A stretch of DNA of 46,097 nucleotides, taken from positions 1-46,097 of IMG/VR virus record IMGVR_UViG_3300044490_000149, one strand, 5' to 3'. The notes below the pieces were generated by a model. That model saw only the letters and a list, made by a program, of their open reading frames with translations, did no database searches and was not told the DNA's origin. A program made the translations under genes and the position numbers. Below, one piece after another: positions 39,437 through 46,097 of the stretch. This stretch comes from a virus. Every line of letters starts with the position of its first letter. The stretch's first letter is position 1.

Positions 39437-41186
39437 TACTATGCAAGGACAAGTTCCGGTATCGACTCCTGTTCCGAAAGGACATTACGAAAATACCGGA
39501 ATGGACAGATGGTTTTTTGTAAAGAGAAGTCAGGCGTTAAAGACAGAAGGCATGTTGTGGTATCCGGCCTGGCGCGATCTGTCTGATTACATATCGCCTA
39601 CTCGCGGATTCTTTTATGAAACAAGGCCGAATGTCGGCAAGAAGATAGATCACCAGAAGATGATAGATTCTTGTCCGGAAGAGTCGGCGGCAACGCTTGC
39701 GGCCGGTATGTTATCTGGCCTCACATCGCCGTCCAGGCCCTGGCTTAAATTGGAGTTGGAAGATACCGATCTCATGAAGTATGCGCCGGTAAGGGCATGG
39801 CTTGATGAAGTGACAAAGCGCCTATTGCGCATATATGCCGATTCAAACGTATACGGCGCGCTTTACACGATGTACGAAGAGTTGGCCTCGTTCGGGACGG
39901 CCTGTTCATTCTTACAGGAAGATTTCAATACTGTTGTCCGGATGCGCGTTTATACGATAGGCGAATACTATTTCGGCACCGGACCGGACGGCCGGGTGAA
40001 TGCGTTTTATCGCAGGTTCTGGATGACGGTAGGGCAGATGATCGATGAGTTTGGCGAAGATAACGTAACGCCTCAAGTCCTCCAGGCATTTCGCAACGGA
40101 ACGCCGGATCAGTGGCGCATAGTCAATCACCTTGTCGAATCAAATGATAATCGTCTGACAGATTACGAAGATTACAAGAACATGCCTTATCGTTGCGTCT
40201 ATTGGGAAGATGGCGCGATGATGGATAAATACCTGCGTATCGGCGGTTACAACGAGTTTCCCATACTTGGGCCTCGATGGTCAACGACCACAACCGCCGA
40301 TGCGTATGGTAGAGGGCCTGGGTGGAAGGCGCTCGGCCATAGTAAGATGCTACAGAAGATGCAGAAGGATTATCTTATTGCGTTGTCAAAGGTGATCCGG
40401 CCGCCTGTACAAGTTGACGCCTCCGTTCAGGGTGAAATCAACATGGCTGCTGACGGCGTTACCAGGTTCTCTGCTTTACTTCCAAACGCGGGAGTGAAAC
40501 CGGCTTATGAAATCAATCCTGACCTTGCGGCGATGGATCAAAAAATATTACGGACACAGCAGGAGATACAAAAGAAATTCTTTGTCGATCTGTTCCTTAT
40601 GCTTGCTGACGCGGAAAGGACAGGTAGAAACATTACGGCTTATGAAATAATGCAGAAGAAGGCGGAGGCCGTTCAAGTATTGGGGCCTGTCCTGGAAAAG
40701 ACGGAAGGCGAATTACTGAATCCTTTGAATGACCGGACGCTTATGATAATGGAGCGTAACGGCCTATTACCTATTCCTCCGCAGGAGATCGAGGGGATGG
40801 AGTTGAAGTTCAAGTATATCTCTGTTCTGGCGCAAGCGCAGAAGATGGCCGGAATAGAGGGTCTTGACCAGTGGCGCATGAGCGTAGAGCAGAGCGTTCA
40901 GATCAATCCGGAATGTATCGACATCATAAATTATGACGGCCTTAACGAAGAGAAGGCCGAAATGATGGGCGTTCCGGCTAAAGCGATAAACGATGAGCAG
41001 GCGATGGTCGCAAAGCGCAAGCAGAGGGCGGATGCAAATGAGAAAGCGCAGAATCTTGCCGCCTCTCAACAAATGGCAGAGGCGGCCGCAAAAGCCGGGA
41101 GTGCCGTAAAGGACGCCGGTACTACGCCTATGAATCAGGGATCGGCCCTTGATGCGTTACTGAACGTAGCAAGCGGAAAAAAATAA
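39426..41186 (+). CDS. Portal protein (head-tail connecting protein)
   Basis: 586 aa from ATG 39426 (GGAG 8 nt upstream). It matches the podoviral portal family (Head-tail_con type): LSDYISPTRGFFYE, MLSGLTSPSRPWLKLEL, ELASFGTACSFLQED and TYRCVYWED-like regions. The C-terminal helical barrel is rich in Ala, Gln and Lys. It forms the dodecamer at the capsid vertex and binds the tail tubular A-like adaptor. The longer upstream TTG frame has no ribosome binding site. Confidence 0.88.
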   Translation: MAINTMQGQVPVSTPVPKGHYENTGMDRWFFVKRSQALKTEGMLWYPAWRDLSDYISPTRGFFYETRPNVGKKIDHQKMIDSCPEESAATLAAGMLSGLTSPSRPWLKLELEDTDLMKYAPVRAWLDEVTKRLLRIYADSNVYGALYTMYEELASFGTACSFLQEDFNTVVRMRVYTIGEYYFGTGPDGRVNAFYRRFWMTVGQMIDEFGEDNVTPQVLQAFRNGTPDQWRIVNHLVESNDNRLTDYEDYKNMPYRCVYWEDGAMMDKYLRIGGYNEFPILGPRWSTTTTADAYGRGPGWKALGHSKMLQKMQKDYLIALSKVIRPPVQVDASVQGEINMAADGVTRFSALLPNAGVKPAYEINPDLAAMDQKILRTQQEIQKKFFVDLFLMLADAERTGRNITAYEIMQKKAEAVQVLGPVLEKTEGELLNPLNDRTLMIMERNGLLPIPPQEIEGMELKFKYISVLAQAQKMAGIEGLDQWRMSVEQSVQINPECIDIINYDGLNEEKAEMMGVPAKAINDEQAMVAKRKQRADANEKAQNLAASQQMAEAAAKAGSAVKDAGTTPMNQGSALDALLNVASGKK

Positions 41187-41196
41187 GGAGACGGAG

Positions 41197-41559
41197 ATGA
41201 AGAGGTTATTTGCATTAGTATTGGCGGTTGGATTATTGTTATCGTCTGTTGAGGCGTGGGCCGCGGCAGCGACAGTTACTGAAACCGAATACGGATATTC
41301 CGTTACCGGTGGAACGTCTGAAACCAGGATAGCGGCAGGCAGGATCCGCGTAAGGGTTATAGCGTATACCGCTACTACGGCGAATAACGTCGCGGCGTTC
41401 AGGTCCGGAGCGACAAGCGGATCGTACTGGTATATGAAAGCGGAGGCGGCGTCCGCTGCCGACAGGTGCTACATATACTTTGGAGATAACGGCGTAGTGT
41501 TTGACGAATTGTCGGTTACTCTTCCGGCCGTGACGGACGTAGTCCAGATATATAACTAA
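41197..41559 (+). CDS. Exported protein in the head operon
   Basis: 120 aa; ATG 41197 after AAGGAGACGGAG. A clear signal peptide (KRLFALVLAVGLLLSSVEAWA, cut after Ala) is followed by a beta-rich Thr/Ala/Ser domain with GYSVTGGTSETRIAAGRIRV. The mature part resembles small beta-sandwich phage proteins. Export of a head-operon protein is odd; it may coat the cell surface. Confidence 0.6.
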   Translation: MKRLFALVLAVGLLLSSVEAWAAAATVTETEYGYSVTGGTSETRIAAGRIRVRVIAYTATTANNVAAFRSGATSGSYWYMKAEAASAADRCYIYFGDNGVVFDELSVTLPAVTDVVQIYN

Positions 41560-41570
41560 AGGAGGCCTCT

Positions 41571-41609
41571 ATGCCTTGCGGTAAGGGCAAGAAGAAGAAA
41601 GGCAGATAA
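41571..41609 (+). CDS. 12-aa basic micro-peptide MPCGKGKKKKGR
   Basis: A strong GGAGG sits 7 nt before ATG 41571. Very short Lys/Gly peptides at this place occur in related podoviral head operons. It may be a real peptide or a translational relay to the next gene. Confidence 0.4.
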   Translation: MPCGKGKKKKGR

Positions 41610-41611
41610 TT

Positions 41612-42241
41612 ATGCGACATGGCGAGGCTATAATCAGCGCAAGATATAAGTTGCCGACATCGGATGGTTCGGCGGGGCAAGTGATAAGGACCGATGGCGC
41701 AGGCACCTGTTCGTGGGCAGGAGTTTCTACTACTCCGAATATGCAGATATTTACTTCTTCTGCGATGTGGACAAGGCCTGGTGGGGTCACGACTGTTGAC
41801 GTGGAATGCGTTGGGGGAGGCGGAGGAGGGGATTCCGCAGGGAATTATACCGGAGGTGGCGGTGGAGCGTATGTTCGCAAGATAGTAACAGTCTCCGGGG
41901 ATGTGATGGTGACGATTGGTGCCGGAGGTAATCAATCTGGAAATAATCCTGCCACACCGGGTCTTCCGACCGCTTTTGGTGGTTTGGTGATAGCGTCAGG
42001 CGCAATGGGAGCAGGTGTGGGAGGCTTGGCGACCGGTGGAGATATTAACATAGACGGAGAAACCACTTATTGGAAATACGGAGGAGACAGTCCGTTAGGA
42101 TTTGGTCGTGGCGGTAAGGTTTATACATCAGGGGTTAATATATACTTTTTATTTAAAAAGTGGGGATTTGGCGCAGGTGGTTCTTGTCTTGATTATCCCA
42201 ATTGCAACGGATTGCCTGGTGTATGTATTGTAAGGTGGTAA
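41612..42241 (+). CDS. Glycine-rich fibre-like protein
   Basis: 209 aa; ATG 41612 two bases after the micro-peptide. The segment FTSSAMWTRPGGVTTVDVEC, then a seven-residue Gly cluster and GGGGGAYVRKIVTV, is the glycine-rich domain common at fibre tips and adhesins. Its place between portal and Bbp19-like genes suggests a head fibre or decoration. No adaptor domain visible. Confidence 0.58.
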   Translation: MRHGEAIISARYKLPTSDGSAGQVIRTDGAGTCSWAGVSTTPNMQIFTSSAMWTRPGGVTTVDVECVGGGGGGDSAGNYTGGGGGAYVRKIVTVSGDVMVTIGAGGNQSGNNPATPGLPTAFGGLVIASGAMGAGVGGLATGGDINIDGETTYWKYGGDSPLGFGRGGKVYTSGVNIYFLFKKWGFGAGGSCLDYPNCNGLPGVCIVRW

Positions 42242-42580
42242 ATGATTGAAGATCCTTTTGCAATAGAGAATCAGGAAACACAAGAAGATGCCGAAAAGCG
42301 TAAGCGCAGGCACGCTCGTGAAATCAACGACCTACGGAAGATAATATCTATTCCGGAAGGCAGAAGGTATATATGGAAGTTGTGGGGGCTTACAGGCGTA
42401 TTTCGTGCCTCATATACGCCGAAGGACGCTAACCTTACGGCCTTTAAGGAAGGCCAGAGGGATATCGGCCTGGCCCTATTGCAAGATATAAATGAGGCGT
42501 CACCGACAGCGCTCGGCCAGATGAGGGCCGAATACCTGTCGGAAATGAAGTCAGAAAAGAAAGAGGACAAAGATGAGTAA
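42242..42580 (+). CDS. Bbp19-like head-operon protein
   Basis: 112 aa; ATG 42242 abuts the upstream stop. The signature DLRKIISIPEGRRYIWKLWG followed by AFKEGQRDIGLALLQDI matches the Bbp19-like family conserved beside portal and scaffold genes of BPP-1-type podoviruses. Role in head assembly unknown. The charged C-terminus overlaps the scaffold start. Confidence 0.72.
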   Translation: MIEDPFAIENQETQEDAEKRKRRHAREINDLRKIISIPEGRRYIWKLWGLTGVFRASYTPKDANLTAFKEGQRDIGLALLQDINEASPTALGQMRAEYLSEMKSEKKEDKDE

Positions 42581-43325
42581 TGAAACCGGAGCGCCGCAAA
42601 ATCCAACGCCGGCGCCAGGGCAGGATGCAGTAGGATCACCGGCTCCAAAGTCGGTGATGGATGATCCGAATGTAACCGGGCCGTCAAGCGATAAGTCCGT
42701 ATTGGACGGAGCGATTGACGAACAGGCACAGGCGGAGAGAGATCGGTTGCTGAAAGCGGATGAAAAGACCTTATCGACAGAAGATCAGATAAAGCGTAAG
42801 GCCTTATTGGATGCTGATGCGGCTGAAAAGGCAAAGTCGTTGCCGGAGAAGTATGACGTGAAAGTGCCTGATGACATGAAGGCAGATATGTCACTCTTGG
42901 ATAAGATGACACCGGCCTTCAAGGAATTAGGGTTATCACAGGCACAAGTCCAGAAGTTGGTCGATGTTTATGCGCCACAGGTAAAGGCGCAGACGGAGGC
43001 GCAGGCAAAGGCGTTTCAGGATGCCCAGGAGGCGAACTATAAAGCGTTCCTGGAAACAGAAAGAAAGAATACTTTGGAGAAGTTAGGCCCTAATGCGAAG
43101 GAACAACTTGCGTATGCGGCTAGGTCAAGGGATCGCTTTCTTTCAAAGGAAACGCAGGAGTTGCTGAACCATGCCGGGATATCGAACAACTTCAATTTCA
43201 TATCAGACCTTATCCGTATCGGCAAGTTGATCAGCGAAGATAAATTCGTTGATGGTAAGTCAAGGGCATCGGACCAAAGGACCGATGGTGAAGTTATGTA
43301 TGGCAAGAGTAACACCAAAGAGTAA
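42573..43325 (+). CDS. Scaffold protein
   Basis: 250 aa; ATG 42573 overlaps the preceding gene by 8 nt. A Pro/Asp-rich flexible N-terminus leads to long charged helices (AQAKAFQDAQEANYKAFLET) and a C-terminal KSNTKE tail. With its location right before the major capsid gene, this is the standard scaffold profile for guiding capsid assembly. No protease motif was seen. Confidence 0.75.
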   Translation: MSNETGAPQNPTPAPGQDAVGSPAPKSVMDDPNVTGPSSDKSVLDGAIDEQAQAERDRLLKADEKTLSTEDQIKRKALLDADAAEKAKSLPEKYDVKVPDDMKADMSLLDKMTPAFKELGLSQAQVQKLVDVYAPQVKAQTEAQAKAFQDAQEANYKAFLETERKNTLEKLGPNAKEQLAYAARSRDRFLSKETQELLNHAGISNNFNFISDLIRIGKLISEDKFVDGKSRASDQRTDGEVMYGKSNTKE

Positions 43326-43337
43326 AAGGAGAGAATC

Positions 43338-44372
43338 ATGGCAACTGCATTATCAACTGCGTGGCCCACGCTATTGGATTGGGCGAGGCGCATCGACCCG
43401 GATGGGAAGATAGCCAAAGTAGCAGAGATCCTGAATCAGTACAACGAAATACTCGATGATCTTCCGTTTATCGAGGGTAACCTCCCTACCGGTCATAAGA
43501 CGACTGTCAGGGCGAACATACCTACACCGACTTGGCGTCTGCTGAACAGAGGCGTTGTGCCGGTGAAGAGCACCTCGAACCAGATCACCGAAACGTGCGG
43601 CATGTTGGAGGCCTATTCTGAAATAGATAAGGACCTCGCTATGCTGAACGGCAACACCGCCGACTTCAGGCTGTCTGAAGATAAGGCGATCATCGAAGGT
43701 ATGGGCCAGGCGCTCGCCACCGCGCTCATATACGGAGATGTGTCCACCAATCCGGAGCAGTTCACCGGTCTGGCGCCGCGCTATTATGCGGTGTCGGGTG
43801 CGACCACATCGACGAACGTTATTGACGCCGGCGGAACCGGGTCTGACAACACGTCGATATGGCTCGTTGGTTGGTCGGATAACACCATACATGGCATATT
43901 CCCCAAAGGTTCCCAGGCCGGTCTGGCCTTCAAGGACCTTGGTGAAGTGACTGTGTATGACGGTCAGTCGTTCCCTGGAGCCGGTAGATACCAGGCCTTC
44001 AGGAGTCACTATCAGCACAAGGTAGGCATCGCGGTAAGAGATTGGCGTTTTGTCGTCCGTATCTGCAACATCGACATAAGCAATCTTGAAACCGCCGGAG
44101 ATACCTCCGATACGTCGGCTAACCTGTTCAAGTATATGAGCATGGCGCTCGACAAGTTCCCGCCGGTTGGATCCGTTCGCCCTGTGTTCTACATGAACCA
44201 GAGGGTGAGGGCAATGCTGCGCGTTAAGTTGATATCGAAGTCGAACCTTTGGCTGTCACTTGATGACATGAAGGGTCCGTCCGGTATCACCAGGCCGACG
44301 CTCAATTTCCAGGGCGTTCCGTGCCGTCGTGTCGACGCGATCACGAACGCGGAGTCGAGGATCACGACCTAA
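43338..44372 (+). CDS. Major capsid protein
   Basis: 344 aa; ATG 43338 after AAAAGGAGAG. It has the features of the BPP-1/Bcep22-like HK97-fold capsid group: ALSTAWPTLLDWARRIDPDG, GNLPTGHKTTVRANIPTPTW, EDKAIIEGMGQALATALIYG, and a late VRAMLRVKLISKSN. The context (scaffold before, cement protein after) agrees. Codons are unusually uniform and GC-rich, as expected for a highly expressed gene. Confidence 0.88.
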   Translation: MATALSTAWPTLLDWARRIDPDGKIAKVAEILNQYNEILDDLPFIEGNLPTGHKTTVRANIPTPTWRLLNRGVVPVKSTSNQITETCGMLEAYSEIDKDLAMLNGNTADFRLSEDKAIIEGMGQALATALIYGDVSTNPEQFTGLAPRYYAVSGATTSTNVIDAGGTGSDNTSIWLVGWSDNTIHGIFPKGSQAGLAFKDLGEVTVYDGQSFPGAGRYQAFRSHYQHKVGIAVRDWRFVVRICNIDISNLETAGDTSDTSANLFKYMSMALDKFPPVGSVRPVFYMNQRVRAMLRVKLISKSNLWLSLDDMKGPSGITRPTLNFQGVPCRRVDAITNAESRITT

Positions 44373-44394
44373 TTACCGGTAAGTATATCGGTAA
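44373..44394 (+). other. Hairpin between capsid and cement genes
   Basis: TTACCG at 44373-44378 pairs with CGGTAA at 44389-44394, extendable to 8 bp. No T tract follows, so an mRNA processing or stability element is more likely than a terminator. Confidence 0.4.
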
Positions 44395-44432
44395 TGTCAG
44401 CGTAGTGTAGTAGGCAAAAAAGGAGAAACAAG

Positions 44433-44843
44433 ATGTTTATAGACTATCAGGCAGTATTGAGCGATGCGCAGGTCATTACCAATGCCTCCGCCGACTCAAC
44501 GTATTACATCGACACGAAGGCCGCAGGGGATGCGATCCTTCCTGGCGCGTTTGTAGAGTTTCTTGTTGATACCGCTTTCACGACAAGTGATGCCGGGACG
44601 TTGAACCTGAAACTTCAGACTGCTACATCATCTGATCTTTCGACCGGCCTTGTCACGCTGTATCAGACAGGCGCAATCGCGGCTGCTACCCTTACCGCGG
44701 GTAAGGTGTACAGGGCGATAATACCGGAAGGTTGCCTCCGTTATCTGTTTGCGACGTATACGCTCGCGAACAACATGACGGCCGGTAAGATAGACGCCAG
44801 GATCGTCCTGGAAGGCGACAAGACACTCGATAAGTTGCTCTAA
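44433..44843 (+). CDS. Bbp16-like capsid cement protein
   Basis: 136 aa; ATG 44433 after AAAAGGAG. It matches the Bbp16-like family: MFIDYQAVLSDAQVIT, STYYIDTKAAGDAILPGAF, and the C-terminal IDARIVLEGDKT. In BPP-1 the equivalent jellyroll protein cements the capsid exterior. High-expression codon use like the capsid gene. Confidence 0.78.
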   Translation: MFIDYQAVLSDAQVITNASADSTYYIDTKAAGDAILPGAFVEFLVDTAFTTSDAGTLNLKLQTATSSDLSTGLVTLYQTGAIAAATLTAGKVYRAIIPEGCLRYLFATYTLANNMTAGKIDARIVLEGDKTLDKLL

Positions 44844-44855
44844 ACTAACTGTTCG

Positions 44856-44879
44856 GGCCGGAGGGTAAAACCTCCGGCC
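44856..44879 (+). terminator. Strong hairpin after the capsid/cement genes
   Basis: A 9-bp perfect GC stem (GGCCGGAGG / CCTCCGGCC) with a 6-nt loop. The T tract typical of intrinsic termination is missing, so it may attenuate or protect mRNA rather than end it. Confidence 0.5.
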
Positions 44880-44898
44880 TGGACATAAGGAGGAAAAG

Positions 44899-45360
44899 GT
44901 GAACAGATATTTACGGATAGGCATTATGGCTGTCCTGATGCTCACCGCCTTATCGACTGTCGGCTACTGCGCAGATTACAATAACTGGGGCAACACGGAT
45001 ACGTACCAGTTATTGGGCAGAGAATTGCCTTACGATTCGATCTATGCCGGTGTTCAGAGAGGTGGAGTTTCAGCGATGGTATCGGGGTCTACTACGATCC
45101 CCTTGACGTATGGGTACGTCACAAAAGCGATAGGCGAGGGCGTTGGTACTGTCCATACGTTGGCGGATGGTGTTCCTGGCCAGATAATAACTGTGTTTGC
45201 CATATCGAGAGCAAGTTCTGGAACGGCGGTCATTACTCCTACTACCAAGACCGGCTATTCCACAGTCACTCTTGATGCGGCATACGAATATGTAACGTTG
45301 TTGTTTTTAGATAGTACCAATGGTTGGGTCATAGTAGCGACGAACGGTACTGTAGCGTAA
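44899..45360 (+). CDS. Exported beta-rich protein in the head operon
   Basis: 153 aa; GTG 44899 with AAGGAGG. A signal peptide (RIGIMAVLMLTALSTVGYCA, cut near CADY) precedes a domain (TVHTLADGVPGQIITV, then VTLLFLDSTNGWVIVATNGT) seen in phage beta-structured decoration and fibre proteins. Like the gene at 41197, it combines an export signal with a virion-type fold. It could mask receptors or act as a surface adhesin. Confidence 0.62.
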   Translation: MNRYLRIGIMAVLMLTALSTVGYCADYNNWGNTDTYQLLGRELPYDSIYAGVQRGGVSAMVSGSTTIPLTYGYVTKAIGEGVGTVHTLADGVPGQIITVFAISRASSGTAVITPTTKTGYSTVTLDAAYEYVTLLFLDSTNGWVIVATNGTVA

Positions 45361-45374
45361 CAAAGGAGGTAACG

Positions 45375-45461
45375 GTGTTAAGTCTGTATCAGGCGGTCCT
45401 CGATATATGTTGCAGGGTTGGACATACTATCGATCAGATCTTCCGGTGTGTTATAAAGTAG
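45375..45461 (+). CDS. 28-aa micro-ORF
   Basis: GTG 45375 is preceded by a near-perfect AAAGGAGGT. The peptide has three Cys (DICCRVG, FRCVIK). Only the ribosome binding site supports translation; no family. Confidence 0.35.
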   Translation: MLSLYQAVLDICCRVGHTIDQIFRCVIK

Positions 45462-45474
45462 CAGGATAGGTTTC

Positions 45475-45499
45475 GGGCCGTTCCTATCAAAAACGGCCC
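45475..45499 (+). terminator. Hairpin upstream of the membrane-protein genes
   Basis: GGGCCGTT (45475-45482) pairs perfectly with AACGGCCC (45492-45499), 9-nt loop. Again no T tract. It separates the capsid block from the O-antigen ligase-like gene. Confidence 0.45.
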
Positions 45500-45507
45500 A
45501 ACATAAT

Positions 45508-45648
45508 ATGATATATGAATTCCTCAATAAATTAGACGCATTTGTAGAGACTGATCAATTTTTGCTTATTGAGGCCGCGTCTCTGTTGGTCGCTATCGTT
45601 GCAGGATTTATCATTAAGCACGTATTAGACTCAAGAGAGGTTGCTTGA
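45508..45648 (+). CDS. 46-aa single-helix membrane protein
   Basis: ATG 45508 to TGA 45648. A polar helix (MIYEFLNKLDAFVETDQF) leads into a membrane segment (LIEAASLLVAIVAGFIIKHV). The stop overlaps the start of the O-antigen ligase-like gene, so the two may act together or be translationally coupled. No family was recognised. Confidence 0.5.
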   Translation: MIYEFLNKLDAFVETDQFLLIEAASLLVAIVAGFIIKHVLDSREVA

Positions 45649-46097
45649 AAAACATAAAGACCTACCTTATTCTGGCTCCTATCATAGCAATGGCTTTAAT
45701 GCCTCCCATTGGAATGCACATCCCTTTTACAGAAAAGGTGGCCTGGGTATGGTTGGTATTGATATCAGGTTTTCTCGGTATATGTACGCTATTCTTTGAA
45801 ATAAATCTATACGTAAAGGCATTAACGGCGCTATGTTTTGTCAACACGTTTTTCTCCAAAGCGCCGTTTATATCGCAGTGGGCGTACATGCAGGTGGTTG
45901 GTTGTGTATATTTATATATAGCGTGTTTGCATATTGAAGATTGGTCAAAAGTATTCCGGGCATTGTATATAGTGCTTGGCATAAATATTTTGCTATTGCT
46001 CCTTCAGCATATCGGAAAAGACAATCTGTTGAACTTTGGATTCAGTCGATCGTCGTGCCGGGGAGTAGTGGGTAATGTGATGCAGTTTCGGTCTTAT
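45645..46097 (+). CDS. O-antigen ligase/polymerase-like membrane protein (N-terminal part)
   Basis: Starts at TTG 45645 with AGAGAGG upstream, overlapping the previous stop by 4 nt. It runs off the window end and continues in the same frame at base 2, ending at 610 (325 aa in total). This half has repeated hydrophobic helices (TYLILAPIIAMALMPPIGMH, VWLVLISGFLGICTLFF, LYIVLGINILLLLLQHIG). The conserved His-containing periplasmic loop is in the other half. Window base composition does not differ from the neighbours. Confidence 0.74.
   Translation, partial: MKNIKTYLILAPIIAMALMPPIGMHIPFTEKVAWVWLVLISGFLGICTLFFEINLYVKALTALCFVNTFFSKAPFISQWAYMQVVGCVYLYIACLHIEDWSKVFRALYIVLGINILLLLLQHIGKDNLLNFGFSRSSCRGVVGNVMQFRSY
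46013..46097. repeat. Terminal direct repeat (contig overlap, copy 2)
   Basis: Identical over 85 bases to positions 1-85; see that entry. Removing one copy gives the 46,012-bp circle. Confidence 0.93.

Noticed and set aside
1-46097. Diversity-generating retroelement, integrase/att sites, insertion sequences
   Set aside because: BPP-1-like head genes prompted a search by eye for a reverse transcriptase, template/variable repeats, integrase or transposase; none was seen.

Overview
The window is a complete, circularly closed genome of a short-tailed (podovirus-like) tailed phage. The first 85 bases are identical to the last 85, so the unit length is 46,012 bp and the contig ends are an arbitrary cut through one gene. 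All credible genes lie on the + strand, usually with 1-20 nt overlaps and good AGGAG-type ribosome binding sites. No integrase, repressor, RNA polymerase or DNA polymerase was recognised. The host cannot be named. An O-antigen ligase/polymerase-like membrane protein, a GT9 (heptosyltransferase-like) gene and an RlpA-like lysin point to a Gram-negative (LPS-bearing) host.

Layout, starting at packaging: terminase small and large subunits (36491-38144), an acetyltransferase, a proline-rich protein and a GT-A glycosyltransferase, then portal, small exported and glycine-rich proteins, a Bbp19-like protein, scaffold, major capsid and Bbp16-like cement protein (39426-44843). A second exported protein and the membrane O-antigen ligase-like gene follow, crossing the contig junction (45645 to 610). 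The tail/injection block runs from 588 to 13968: tail tubular proteins A and B (adaptor and nozzle), gp13-, gp14- and gp15-like internal virion proteins, and a 2,414-aa giant with a zincin metalloprotease motif in the gp16 position. Two tail fibres (14053-19653) share an N-terminal adaptor. Both carry pseudo-collagen Gly-X-Ser repeats in which X is often Tyr or Phe.

Directly behind the fibres is a glycan block (20344-25865): a GT71-like/GT31-like/methyltransferase fusion, a split GT2 with three diverged copies of its C-terminal half in overlapping genes, another methyltransferase, a full GT2 and a split GT9. The lysis region (25858-27353) has a coiled-coil/TM protein, a holin candidate and an RlpA-like lysin behind the one clear sigma70-type promoter. 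The early/replication region (27522-31308) has a candidate histone-fold protein, a RecT-like annealase, a RecB/Cas4-like exonuclease, an SSB-like protein and a replication initiator. The accessory region (31292-36488) holds small PD-(D/E)XK-like proteins, zinc-ribbon micro-proteins, two candidate structured RNAs (one strikingly tRNA-like), and a radical SAM + PAPS-reductase-like pair.

The most interesting hypothesis is that the fibre block and glycan block form one system: serine-rich pseudo-collagen fibres decorated by phage-encoded glycosyl- and methyltransferases. The alternative is that these enzymes, with the Wzy/WaaL-like protein, remodel the host surface.
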